Part shown: piece by piece, positions 36,904-46,761 of the stretch
Numbering within the stretch: the stretch's first letter is position 1
How the letters are laid out: every line of letters starts with the position of its first letter
Assembly (NCBI RefSeq): GCF_004362405.1
Contig: NZ_SNXE01000001.1
Location: forward strand, 310,001 to 374,000
DNA length: 64,000 bases
Reading direction: 5' to 3'
Origin: Roseateles asaccharophilus
GTDB taxonomy: Bacteria > Pseudomonadota > Gammaproteobacteria > Burkholderiales > Burkholderiaceae_C
Position numbers and translations under genes: made by a program
Notes under the pieces: generated by a model
What the model was told of the DNA's origin: nothing
Databases searched by the model: none
Seen by the model: the letters and a program-made list of their open reading frames with translations, nothing else

Positions 36904-37662
36904 ATGAAACCTGTCCCGCTCACCCTGATTACCGGAGCCAGCCGCGGCATCGGCGCCGCCACCGCCCGACTGCTCGCCGCGCGCGGGCATGACCTGGCCC
37001 TCAACTACGCCCGCGACGCTGGCAGCGCCCAGGCCCTGGAGGCCGAGCTGCGCGCCGCCCACCCGGGCCAGCGCTTTCTGGCCCTGCAGGCCGATGTGGC
37101 GGACGAGGCCCAGGTGCTGGCCATGTTCACCCGCATCGACGCCGAGCTGGGCCGCCTGAACGGCCTGGTGAACAACGCCGGCATCGTGGTGCCGGCCCAG
37201 CGTCTGGCCCAGATGGACATGGCGCGCTGGCAGCGCCTGTTCGCGGTCAATGTCTTCGGCACCCTGCTGTGCAGCCGCGAGGCCGCACGGCGCATGAGCA
37301 CGCGCCAGGGTGGCGCGGGCGGGGCCATCGTCAACCTCAGCTCGCGCGCCGCCAAGCTGGGTTCGCCGGGCATCTATGCCGACTACGCGGCCAGCAAGGG
37401 CGCGGTGGACAGCCTCACCGTGAGCCTGGGCCGGGAGCTGATTGGCGAGGGCATACGCGTCAACGGTGTGCGCCCCGGCATCATCGAGACCGAGATCCAT
37501 GCCGACAGCGGCACCATGGATCTGCTACCCGCGGCCACCGCCGGCATTCCCATCCAGCGCCTGGGCCGGGCCGAGGAGGTGGCCGAGGCGATTGCCTGGC
37601 TGCTTTCGGACGCCGCCAGCTACACCGTGGCAACGACCCTGGATGTGGCGGGAGGCCGCTGA
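36904..37662 (+). CDS. short-chain dehydrogenase/reductase
   Basis: A 252-residue Rossmann protein. Cofactor motif TGASRGIGAATARLLA near residue 11, NNAGI at about 89, and catalytic Ser/Tyr/Lys as the serine of NLSSRAAKLG with YADYAASKGA. The family reduces or oxidises alcohols and ketones with NAD(P)H; the Arg after the dinucleotide site (NYARD) suggests NADP preference. Start is ATG at 36904, 50 bp after the diguanylate cyclase. Substrate unknown. Confidence 0.92.
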   Translation: MKPVPLTLITGASRGIGAATARLLAARGHDLALNYARDAGSAQALEAELRAAHPGQRFLALQADVADEAQVLAMFTRIDAELGRLNGLVNNAGIVVPAQRLAQMDMARWQRLFAVNVFGTLLCSREAARRMSTRQGGAGGAIVNLSSRAAKLGSPGIYADYAASKGAVDSLTVSLGRELIGEGIRVNGVRPGIIETEIHADSGTMDLLPAATAGIPIQRLGRAEEVAEAIAWLLSDAASYTVATTLDVAGGR

Positions 37663-37806
37663 GCGCCTGGGCAGCGGGGCGAAGGCGCTGGTGCGATATC
37701 ACCTGCCGCGTGACATCTTCACGACAGCAGCGCTAAGAAATTCGAGACATCGCCGGGCGTGCCGCCTACATTGAGGTGGCAAGCAGTTTGCACGCGGAGG
37801 TCGGCG

Positions 37807-38367
37807 ATGTACGGACTTGTCAATCGTGCGGTTCGAGACTTGGTGGTATCCCTGCGCGGGGAACCCGGCTGGCAGAGGATTCGCGAGCGCGCCGGCTGCC
37901 CGGATGAGGAGTTCCTCTCCATGCAGACCTATCCAGACGAGCTCACCTACCGCTTGGTCGGCGCCGCCAGCGAGGAACTCGGCCTGCCGGCCTCCCAGGT
38001 GCTGCACGCTTTCGGTGAGCACTGGATCCTCTATACCGCGCAAAAGGGCTATGGCGATCTGCTGGACGGCTTCGGTCACAGCACACGGGAGTTCCTGTCC
38101 CGGCTTAACGATATGCACGGCCGAGTCGAGACCGTGTTCAGCGAGATGTCCATGCCCTACTTCGAGCTGCAGGATCATCCCAGCGGAGAGCCTGAGCGCT
38201 TCGTCCTGCTGTACCAGTCTCAGCGGCCAGGGCTCTCGGCCTTTGTGGTGGGCCTTTTGCATGGTCTTGCCAAGCGTTTTGGCGAAACCATCGAGGTCAG
38301 CCAGACCGACGACCGGTCGCAGGGCGCAGCAGCCGATCGCTTCGAGATACGCATCCAGCACGGCTGA
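37807..38367 (+). CDS. H-NOX heme nitric-oxide sensor
   Basis: A 186-residue heme-NO-binding (H-NOX/HNOB) protein. The proximal heme His is His104 in NDMHGRV, and the propionate-contacting motif YxSxR is Tyr136, Ser138, Arg140 (YQSQR). The distal position that carries Tyr in oxygen-binding members is Ala or Phe, so NO rather than oxygen is the expected ligand. GGAGG lies nine bases before the ATG. It is followed 15 bp later by a kinase with an HNOBA-type N-terminus, so the two form one signalling unit. Confidence 0.94.
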   Translation: MYGLVNRAVRDLVVSLRGEPGWQRIRERAGCPDEEFLSMQTYPDELTYRLVGAASEELGLPASQVLHAFGEHWILYTAQKGYGDLLDGFGHSTREFLSRLNDMHGRVETVFSEMSMPYFELQDHPSGEPERFVLLYQSQRPGLSAFVVGLLHGLAKRFGETIEVSQTDDRSQGAAADRFEIRIQHG

Positions 38368-38382
38368 GGCTGGTGGTTCGCC

Positions 38383-39969
38383 ATGCCCGAGCAGCTCGCG
38401 CCCAGCCTCTGCGGCGACCGCGTGGCGGCGGCCTTCCCGTTTTACCTCCACGTCGATCCCCAGGGCCGATTGATCAGCTGCGGCGCCAGCTTGAAGCACT
38501 TGGTCAAGGATTTGCAGCCCGGCGCTGCGATCCATGAGCACATCGAGATCCGTCGGCCACGAGGGCTCGGTGCGCAACAGACCGACTGGCGACGCTACGA
38601 AGGCAGTCTGTGCGTTCTTCGTACCCAACACAAGCCGCCAGTGATGCTGCGCGGCAGTGTGCTGAGCCAACCGGACGGCAGCGCGCTGCTGCTATGTGCA
38701 GCCATCATCACCGAGCAGTCACAGCTCCGTACTCACGGCCTGGGTTTTGAGCACTTCGCCCCGCACGATGCTTTGGGTGACATGCTGATGATTCATCAGA
38801 CCATGAAGATGTCACTGGACGACGCGGTCCAGCAGGCCGCGCGCCTGCGCCAGCGCAGCGCCGAGCTAGAAACCGTGCTGGCACTCAGTCCCCAGGGCAT
38901 TGCGTACTTCGACGCCAACGCCGTGCTCAAGATCGCCAACCAGGCCCTGGCCGATCTTCTCGTGATGCCACGCAGCGAGCTGCTCGGTCTGGATCTGGAG
39001 CAGATCGCCGAGCTCTGCCAGGCTCGCTTGTCTGGGCAAGAAAGCCGGCGCATCGAGGCCGAGGTCCTGCGGGCACAGCCCAGCCCCTTGCAGGGTCAGG
39101 TTTTGCGATTTGCAGGCCAGCGCATGGTACGACTCGACTTGCAGCCCGCGCCGGATGCCGGCCTGGTGTTGCACCTGCAGGATGTGACGCAGGAATTCGA
39201 GGTGGACCGCATGAAGAGCGAGTTTCTGAGCACCGCAGCGCACGAATTGCGCACGCCCATGACCAGCGTGCACGGGTTCGTCGAGCTGCTCTTGTGCGGC
39301 CGCTACAAGGCAGAGCGCCAGCAGGAGATGTTCGAGGCCATCCACCGCCAGACCGGTCGACTGATCGAGATGGTCAACCAGTTGCTGGATCTTGCGCGGA
39401 TCGAAGCCCGCCAAGGCGAGGATCTAGAGATACGCAGCCTGGATCCAGAGCGCCTGCTGCAAGATGCAGCGCAGGCCTTCTGCGCCCCCGACGCACGTGT
39501 TCCCACACTGCTGCCCCTGCCGGCGCAAGACATGCTGGACGGACCGGCGCGGCTGCTCGGTGACGAACGCCAGATCCTGCAGGCCCTGAGCAATCTGCTC
39601 TCCAACGCTTTCAAGTACTCGCCTCAAGGCGGAGAGGTGGTCCTTGATGCCCGGCGCGGACTGCTTAAAGACGGCCGTGAGGCCTGGGGCTTGCGCGTGA
39701 GCGACCAGGGCATTGGCATGACCGAGAGCCAGCTCAGCAGGGTGTTCGAGCGCTTTTTTCGAGCCGACCCGAGTGGCACCATCCTGGGCACCGGGCTGGG
39801 CATGTGTCTGGTCAAGGAGTTGATCGAGTTGCAGGGGGGTGAGGTTGAGGTGCAAAGCCAGATCGGACAAGGCACCCAGGTCACGCTCTGGCTGCCACTG
39901 CGGCTGGCCCCGCGCAGCGGCGACAGTCGTAGCCTGGGGCTGAGGGCAGACGCCACGAACAGGCCCTGA
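38383..39969 (+). CDS. H-NOX-associated sensor histidine kinase
   Basis: A 528-residue kinase. Residues 15-130 match the heme-NO-binding-associated (HNOBA) domain by FPFYLHVDPQGRLISCGAS; a coiled coil and PAS-like domain follow (LETVLALSPQGIAYFDANAVL). The transmitter has the H box AHELRTP (His287), N box QALSNLLSNAFKYSP, G1 VSDQGIGM and G2 GTGLGMCLVKEL. No membrane segment. It probably receives the NO signal from the adjacent H-NOX. No response regulator gene is adjacent. Confidence 0.9.
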   Translation: MPEQLAPSLCGDRVAAAFPFYLHVDPQGRLISCGASLKHLVKDLQPGAAIHEHIEIRRPRGLGAQQTDWRRYEGSLCVLRTQHKPPVMLRGSVLSQPDGSALLLCAAIITEQSQLRTHGLGFEHFAPHDALGDMLMIHQTMKMSLDDAVQQAARLRQRSAELETVLALSPQGIAYFDANAVLKIANQALADLLVMPRSELLGLDLEQIAELCQARLSGQESRRIEAEVLRAQPSPLQGQVLRFAGQRMVRLDLQPAPDAGLVLHLQDVTQEFEVDRMKSEFLSTAAHELRTPMTSVHGFVELLLCGRYKAERQQEMFEAIHRQTGRLIEMVNQLLDLARIEARQGEDLEIRSLDPERLLQDAAQAFCAPDARVPTLLPLPAQDMLDGPARLLGDERQILQALSNLLSNAFKYSPQGGEVVLDARRGLLKDGREAWGLRVSDQGIGMTESQLSRVFERFFRADPSGTILGTGLGMCLVKELIELQGGEVEVQSQIGQGTQVTLWLPLRLAPRSGDSRSLGLRADATNRP

Positions 39970-40053
39970 TCCCGGGGGTAAGAGCGAGATCGTCGTGTCG
40001 CCACGTCACGATTTGGCGCTAGGCTGTCCGCCTTGTTCGTCTCCCACGCGACT

Positions 40054-40740
40054 ATGAAGACCGCACATCTCCACGGCCTGAGCTCAGCCGCCATAGCGCG
40101 CTGCATTCCTTTCGTTCTCTTCATGGGATTGCTTGTGCTGCGCGGCTCGCTGCCAGCCGAGGGTGTGTTTGATCCACGCTGGGTCTATGGGCTGAGCGTA
40201 CTGATCGTCGGCGGCGCCCTGCTTTGGTTCTGGAAGGAGTACGGGGAATTGGCTCGCCAGAATCTCCCGGACCTTCGCCAGACGCTGTGGAGCGTGGGCG
40301 TGGGTCTGGCCGTGTTCGGTCTGTGGATCCACCTTGACGCCCCCTGGATGCAGCTGGGCGAGGCGACGGCCAACTTCGTGCCCCTGGACGCGCAGGGCCG
40401 GATCGACTGGACGCTGATCGCCATGCGCTGGATCGGCGCGGCTCTGCTGGTGCCCGTGATGGAGGAGCTGTTCTGGCGCAGCTTCCTGATGCGCTGGATC
40501 GCCCACCCGCAGTTCGAACGCGTGGACCCGCAGCAGATAGGTTTGCGTGCCATCGTGCTCTCCACCTTTGTCTTCATGCTGGCCCACACCCTGTGGCTGG
40601 CCGCCATCGTGGCCGGCCTGGCCTACGCCTGGCTCTATGTGCGCAGCGGCAAGCTCTGGACGGCCGTGATCGCCCATGCCGTGACCAACGGCGCCCTGGG
40701 CCTGTGGGTGATCAAGACCGGGCGCTGGGAGTTCTGGTGA
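40054..40740 (+). CDS. CPBP-family intramembrane protease (CAAX protease-like)
   Basis: A 228-residue polytopic membrane protein, about seven helices. The two metalloprotease motifs are MEELFWRSFL (EExxxR, Glu then Arg) and HTLWLAAIVAGLAYAWLYVRSG plus AHAVTN with the required His residues. Family members cleave prenyl-type substrates or have immune roles in bacteria. Its last codons overlap the next gene as GTGA, indicating coupled translation. ATG at 40054 matches a hydrophobic start region. Confidence 0.86.
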   Translation: MKTAHLHGLSSAAIARCIPFVLFMGLLVLRGSLPAEGVFDPRWVYGLSVLIVGGALLWFWKEYGELARQNLPDLRQTLWSVGVGLAVFGLWIHLDAPWMQLGEATANFVPLDAQGRIDWTLIAMRWIGAALLVPVMEELFWRSFLMRWIAHPQFERVDPQQIGLRAIVLSTFVFMLAHTLWLAAIVAGLAYAWLYVRSGKLWTAVIAHAVTNGALGLWVIKTGRWEFW

Positions 40741-42662
40741 GCCACGACCTGCAAGACCCCGGCTCCGCCGGACATCCCAGCCAGTTCGCCCTGCTGGGCC
40801 AGCGCCGCTTCGCGCCTTTCTTCTGGACCCAGTTCCTGGGCGCGGCCAATGACAATCTCTTCAAGTTCGCGCTCACGGTCATGCTGACCTACCAGCTGCA
40901 GCTCAGCTGGCTGCAGCCGGCCCAGGCGGGCCTGGTGATCGGCGCGCTCTTCATACTGCCCTTTGTGCTCTTCTCGGCCACCAGCGGCCAGCTGGCGGAC
41001 AAGCACGACAAGGCCGCGCTGATGCGCCTGATCAAGAGCCTGGAGATCCTCATCATGGCCCTGGCGGCCTGGGGCTTCTGGACCACCCAGGTGCCGGCCC
41101 TGCTGGCCTGCGTCTTTCTGATGGGCCTGCACTCCACCCTGTTCGGGCCGGTGAAATACGCCTACCTGCCCCAGCAGCTCAATGAGCGCGAGCTCACCGG
41201 CGGCAACGGCATGGTGGAGATGGGTACCTTTGTGGCCATCCTGCTGGGCAATGTGGCCGGCGGCCTGCTGATCGCCACGCCGGAAGTCGGCGCCCGCCAT
41301 GTGGCCCTGGGCGGCCTGCTCCTGGCCCTGGCCGGCCGCGCCACGGCCCAGGCCATTCCCGCCAGCCCCGCCACCGACCCCGAGCTGCGCATCAACTGGA
41401 ATCCGGTGAGCGAGACCTGGCGCAATCTGAAACTGGCCCATGGCCAGCTGGCGGTATTCCGCTCCCTGCTGGGCATTTCCTGGATGTGGTTCTTCGGCGC
41501 CGTCTTCCTGTCCAATTTCCCGGCCTTCGCCAAGGAGGTGCTGCAAGGCAATGAGCAGGTGGCCTCGCTGCTGCTGGTGGTGTTCTCGGTGGGCATAGGC
41601 ATAGGCTCGCTGCTGTGCGAGATGCTGTCCAAGCGTCATGTGGAAATCGGCTTGGTGCCTCTGGGCGCCATCGGCATGAGCGTGTTCGCCATCGATCTGT
41701 ACTTCGCCTCGCGCGCCCTGCCCCCGGCGAGCCAGGCACTGAGCCTGGGCGCCTTTCTGGCCCAGGCCGCGCACTGGCGGGTGCTGGCCGACCTGGCCCT
41801 GCTGGCCCTTTTTGCCGGCCTGTACAGCGTGCCCATGTACGCCCTGATCCAGCTGCGGGCTCAGCCCACGCACCGCGCGCGCATCATCGCGGCCAACAAC
41901 ATCCTGAACGCCCTGTTCATGATCGCCAGCTCGCTGCTGGCCGGCGTGCTGCTGGGTGCGGGTCTGAGCATTCCCCAGCTCTTCGGCCTGCTGGGCCTGG
42001 CCAATGCGGTGGTGGCGGCCTACATCTTTCTGGTGGTGCCCGAGTACCTGCTGCGCTTCGTGGCCTTCATCGCCTCGCGCTGCATCTACCGCTTTCGCCT
42101 CAGCGGCGAGCAACACATCCCGGCCCAGGGGGCGGCCGTGCTGGTCTGCAACCATGTGAGCTTTGTCGATGCGGTGCTGCTGATGGCCGCCAGCCCGCGG
42201 CCCATACGCTTCATCATGGACCACCGCATCTTCCGCATTCCGGTGCTGGGCTGGCTGTTCCGCCTGGCCAAGGCCATTCCCATCGCGCCGCAGAAGCAGG
42301 ACCCGGCCACCTGCGAGGCTGCCTTTGCCCGCGCCCGCGAGGTGCTGGACGAGGGCGAGCTGCTGTGCATCTTCCCGGAGGGCGGCATCACCCGCGACGG
42401 CCAGCTCCAGCCCTTCCGGGGCGGCGTGATGAAGATCATCGAAGACCGGCCCGAGCTGCCGGTGGTGCCGCTGGCGCTGACGAATCTCTGGGGCTCCTTC
42501 TTCTCGCGCGTGGAGCAGGGACAGGCCATGGTGCGCCCCTTCCGACGCGGCATCTTCAGCCGCGTGGGCCTGGTGGCCGGCACACCCCTGATCGCCGCCG
42601 AGGTCAGCCCCGAGGGCCTGCAGCAGCGCGTGGGGCAGCTGTTGGCGGCACCACCTGCCTGA
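40737..42662 (+). CDS. fused MFS lysophospholipid transporter and acyltransferase
   Basis: A 641-residue protein. Residues about 20-430 form a 12-helix MFS transporter (FFWTQFLGAANDNLFKFAL, the LplT-type opening), and the C-terminal 200 residues a PlsC-type acyltransferase with NHVSFVD (His then Asp) and FPEGGITRDGQ. In E. coli LplT is a separate protein that works with Aas to return lysophospholipid; here transporter and acyltransferase are fused, and no acyl-ACP synthetase domain follows. Start is GTG at 40737, overlapping the protease stop. Confidence 0.88.
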   Translation: MSHDLQDPGSAGHPSQFALLGQRRFAPFFWTQFLGAANDNLFKFALTVMLTYQLQLSWLQPAQAGLVIGALFILPFVLFSATSGQLADKHDKAALMRLIKSLEILIMALAAWGFWTTQVPALLACVFLMGLHSTLFGPVKYAYLPQQLNERELTGGNGMVEMGTFVAILLGNVAGGLLIATPEVGARHVALGGLLLALAGRATAQAIPASPATDPELRINWNPVSETWRNLKLAHGQLAVFRSLLGISWMWFFGAVFLSNFPAFAKEVLQGNEQVASLLLVVFSVGIGIGSLLCEMLSKRHVEIGLVPLGAIGMSVFAIDLYFASRALPPASQALSLGAFLAQAAHWRVLADLALLALFAGLYSVPMYALIQLRAQPTHRARIIAANNILNALFMIASSLLAGVLLGAGLSIPQLFGLLGLANAVVAAYIFLVVPEYLLRFVAFIASRCIYRFRLSGEQHIPAQGAAVLVCNHVSFVDAVLLMAASPRPIRFIMDHRIFRIPVLGWLFRLAKAIPIAPQKQDPATCEAAFARAREVLDEGELLCIFPEGGITRDGQLQPFRGGVMKIIEDRPELPVVPLALTNLWGSFFSRVEQGQAMVRPFRRGIFSRVGLVAGTPLIAAEVSPEGLQQRVGQLLAAPPA

Positions 42663-42731
42663 GCGCGCTACCGTCGAGCGCTACAGTCAAGGCTTGCGCG
42701 CCCACCCGCCCACCCATCAAGTTCCCGCGCC

Positions 42732-43325
42732 ATGAAGAACCCCGCCGACAGCACCGTTCTGGACCTGGCCTTCCGCCAGGCCCGCACCTTCAACAAGTTC
42801 AGCGACAAGCCCGTCAGCGAGGCCACGCTGCGCGAGATCGTGACCCTGGCCCAATGGGGCCCCACGGCCATGAACAGCCAGCCGGTGCGCTATGTCTTCG
42901 TGCAGAGCGCCGAGGCCAAGCAAAGACTGGCCCCCACCCTGTCACCGGGCAATCTGGCCAAGACCCTGGCGGCGCCGGTGACGGTGATCGTGGCCGCCGA
43001 CAGCCGCTTCTACGAGCACCTGCCCACCCAGTTCCCCTCCTTCCCCGGCGCCCATGACATGTTCGCGGGCAATGCCACGGCGGCGGCCGGCACGGCGGGC
43101 CTAAACAGCCATCTGCAAGGCGCCTACTTCATCCTCGCCGCCCGCCTGCTGGGGCTGGACTGCGGCCCCATGGCCGGCTTCGACACCGCCAAGCTCAATG
43201 CCGAGTTCTTCCCCGATGGCCGCTACCAGGCGCAGTTCCTGATCAATCTGGGCTACGGCGACGCCAGCGGCAACCACCCGCGCGGCCCGCGCCTGGGCTT
43301 CGAGCAGATTGCCAGCTTGATCTAG
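42732..43325 (+). CDS. rutE: nitroreductase-family malonic semialdehyde reductase-like
   Basis: A 197-residue flavoprotein. RTFNKFSDKPVSEATLREIVTLAQWGPTAMNSQPVRYVFV is characteristic of RutE/HadB-type nitroreductases, with GLNSHLQGAYFILAARLLGLDCGPMAGFD. RutE reduces malonic semialdehyde in pyrimidine degradation, but the rest of the rut operon is not here, so the substrate is uncertain. Starts about 70 bp after the MFS/acyltransferase gene. Confidence 0.85.
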   Translation: MKNPADSTVLDLAFRQARTFNKFSDKPVSEATLREIVTLAQWGPTAMNSQPVRYVFVQSAEAKQRLAPTLSPGNLAKTLAAPVTVIVAADSRFYEHLPTQFPSFPGAHDMFAGNATAAAGTAGLNSHLQGAYFILAARLLGLDCGPMAGFDTAKLNAEFFPDGRYQAQFLINLGYGDASGNHPRGPRLGFEQIASLI

Positions 43326-43386
43326 GGCCTCAGGCCCAGCGTGCTGAGGGGATCAGCTGGGATCATGACCCCGGCCGCTTCAAGCT

Positions 43387-43776
43387 TCAATCCAGGAAGC
43401 GCGCCGCCGCGTCGGCAGGCGGCAGCATGCATTGCTCCGAAGAACCAAAGAGTCGGTAACGGCGGCGCGCTACCCAGCGGTAGGCGGCGTCCCGCAGAAA
43501 GGCCGGCACGGGCCAGGCCAACCACGCCAGGCGCCAGGGGCCGCCCAGCGCATGCAAAACGCGGAAAATGGCCGCCGTGTGCTGCCAACTCCGCTCGCCG
43601 TCCACCACCAGAAGCGTCCGCAGGTCATCGACTTGCAAGCCCGCGGATTCCAGCAGCCGCCGACCCGTCTGCCCCTGCATGGAGGCGTAACGGAACCGGC
43701 CCTGCCGGTCTCGCCTCAACAGGAAGCGAACCCAGGCGCTGCACAGCAGGCATTTGGCATCAAACACAATGATCAC
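43387..43776 (-). CDS. DCC-family thiol-disulfide oxidoreductase-like protein
   Basis: A 129-residue DCC (DUF393) protein. MIIVFDAKCLLCSAWVRFLLRRD carries the D-x-x-C-x-x-C thiol motif (CLLC). The start is GTG at 43776, overlapping the DUF4166 stop. These proteins resemble thioredoxin-like redox proteins; targets unknown. Last gene of the leftward tgt cluster. Confidence 0.85.
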   Translation of the reverse strand: MIIVFDAKCLLCSAWVRFLLRRDRQGRFRYASMQGQTGRRLLESAGLQVDDLRTLLVVDGERSWQHTAAIFRVLHALGGPWRLAWLAWPVPAFLRDAAYRWVARRRYRLFGSSEQCMLPPADAAARFLD

Positions 43777-44315
43777 AGCGTCTCGCTTTCCGGCAGCTTG
43801 AGGTAACCACTGTAGGCCGCAACGCGTCCGACCCATGGGACGCTGGCGCTGATCTCGAAGCGAAGTACATCCGGCGCCTCGCCAAACTCATCGGCCGTGA
43901 CACATGGCATCAGCCACCGCGGGCAGGGCAAGCCAAGGCACTTCAGCCGGATGAGCCGCATGCTCAGCTGTCCTTGCGCACCCAAAGCCAGCTCGAAGTG
44001 CAGGCGCACCGGCCCAAGATGTTCGATCACCTCACCATCGCCGAGCGCCAGCACCGAGCTCATGGTCTGCGTGGGGAAGAACCGCGTCCATCGCTCTTCG
44101 CCCGCAGCGGCTTCCAGTTCGAAGCGTATGGGGCCTTCGCCGCCACTCCTCGGTGTTCCCAAGCCCATCGCAAACAGCTTGGCGCACCAATTGGCGGGCG
44201 CCCATGTACGCACCTCTCCGAACAGCGCATGCGTTCCGCGCAGCCGATGGAATCGCTGGACGGCCTCGGGCAGTTCGCCATAGCGTTGGCCAAGGAGCTG
44301 CTCGTACAGGCTCAT
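43773..44315 (-). CDS. DUF4166-domain protein
   Basis: A 180-residue protein starting MSLYEQLLGQRYGELPEAVQRFH, with PIRFELEAAAGEERWTRFFP and ECP-like SGYLKLPESE; matches my memory of DUF4166. In other bacteria this domain is often joined to a saccharopine dehydrogenase-like protein, which here is the overlapping upstream gene (ATGA). Function unknown; a lipid or polyketide-related role is possible only by analogy. Confidence 0.75.
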   Translation of the reverse strand: MSLYEQLLGQRYGELPEAVQRFHRLRGTHALFGEVRTWAPANWCAKLFAMGLGTPRSGGEGPIRFELEAAAGEERWTRFFPTQTMSSVLALGDGEVIEHLGPVRLHFELALGAQGQLSMRLIRLKCLGLPCPRWLMPCVTADEFGEAPDVLRFEISASVPWVGRVAAYSGYLKLPESETL

Positions 44316-45424
44316 CGAACCTCTGCCATGCTGATATGCAGACCACTGGCCTCGAAGATGAAGTCCTCTAGCGTCAATAGTCCCATGGCCGGCCGCGCGC
44401 CCGCCGCTGGCGGCCGGCCATCCGACACTCGCCTCACCAGAGCAGCTGCAGCAAGCGTGGGGACATAGGGACCGTCGCCCGCAGTGGCAACCAGGTGCCA
44501 TAGCCGCTCCAAGCGCTCGCCGGTCGCACTCTCGCCCACGACGCCAACATGCATGGCACCAGCGTCAGAGCCAAAGGCCTGCAGTAGGTCAGCCGCGCGT
44601 TTGAGCCACCGTGCATGAACGCTCCAGTCGGACACAAACCCTCGACGGACCAGCCAAGCCATCAGATTCATTCCCCGGTGCAGAAGGCCGAGTTCCAGGC
44701 CGGCACCAAAGCGCACACGCGGTACACCGGGATAGCGAGGGGCTAGCAGCTCCAGGTCGGGAACGTCGCAGGGTGAGAGATTGCGCAAGCCGACCGGTGC
44801 TGGGTAGGCATGCCGCCAGCGCCCCGCCCAGCCGAACACCGGCGCGGCACCGTCGCCGGGCAGCCGCTTTCCACAGTAGCCGAGGATGGCCTTGACGGTG
44901 GCCAAACCACGATCTGTGCGATTCCCGGGACTGATGCCGATATCGATGCTGCGCACCGCAAGCATGTCTCGCGACAACTGGTCCACCGCAGCGCTAGAAA
45001 GCGCCGGCACCGAGCTGGCACCACTGAGCAAGCACAGGCGGGCAAGCCGGGCCTCCTCATCCAGTGCGGAGATGCCAGCGACGAACTGCCGCCCATCAGC
45101 CAGGTCGATGTAGTGCGAACCGGCGGCCAGGCAAGCGCGGGCGACCTCATAGCCCTGGCCCTGAAATGGACCGCAGGTGTGGACAACGACTTGCGCACCG
45201 GTGCTGGCGATCCGCGACGCCAGATCGCCAGCCTGGACATCCATCGCGATGCACACCATGGAGGCTTTCGCCTGGGCCCGGAGCTGCGCTGCAAGCGCCT
45301 CCCCCTTGGCAAGAGAGCGCCCGGCGATGATCAGCCGAAGGCTTCTCTGACGCGCCAGGCGCTCGACAAGCCGCCTACCAAAGAAGCCATAGCCGCCAAG
45401 AATCAGTACCGTGCAGCCAGGCAT
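44312..45424 (-). CDS. saccharopine dehydrogenase-like NAD(P)-binding protein
   Basis: A 370-residue protein with the Rossmann start VLILGGYGFFGRRLVERLARQRSLRLIIAGRS and VVHTCGPFQGQGYEVARACLAAGSHYIDLADGR, typical of the saccharopine dehydrogenase-like superfamily. The C-terminal half (FGAGLELGLLHRGMN, EFIFEASG) has no identified catalytic residues. ATG at 45424 is chosen over a TTG at 45445 that nearly abuts tgt. Its lower GC and less biased codons suggest separate ancestry. True lysine-pathway function is not implied. Confidence 0.78.
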   Translation of the reverse strand: MPGCTVLILGGYGFFGRRLVERLARQRSLRLIIAGRSLAKGEALAAQLRAQAKASMVCIAMDVQAGDLASRIASTGAQVVVHTCGPFQGQGYEVARACLAAGSHYIDLADGRQFVAGISALDEEARLARLCLLSGASSVPALSSAAVDQLSRDMLAVRSIDIGISPGNRTDRGLATVKAILGYCGKRLPGDGAAPVFGWAGRWRHAYPAPVGLRNLSPCDVPDLELLAPRYPGVPRVRFGAGLELGLLHRGMNLMAWLVRRGFVSDWSVHARWLKRAADLLQAFGSDAGAMHVGVVGESATGERLERLWHLVATAGDGPYVPTLAAAALVRRVSDGRPPAAGARPAMGLLTLEDFIFEASGLHISMAEVR

Positions 45425-45447
45425 CTTTTCAGGGCCCGTGGCCAATG

Positions 45448-46668
<1,221 letters not shown>

Positions 46669-46761
46669 TCAGGGCTATAGTCGACAAGAACCGCACGGTA
46701 CGCGGATCCATGGCACGCCCTGGCTTCGCCCATCGCATCTCCGGCCCTCAGGAGCTCGGCC

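Noticed and set aside
46711-46728. TGGCACG near 46711 as a second sigma-54 promoter for the binding-protein gene
   Set aside because: The downstream GC is one base too close and TTGC is absent, so the required -24/-12 spacing fails.
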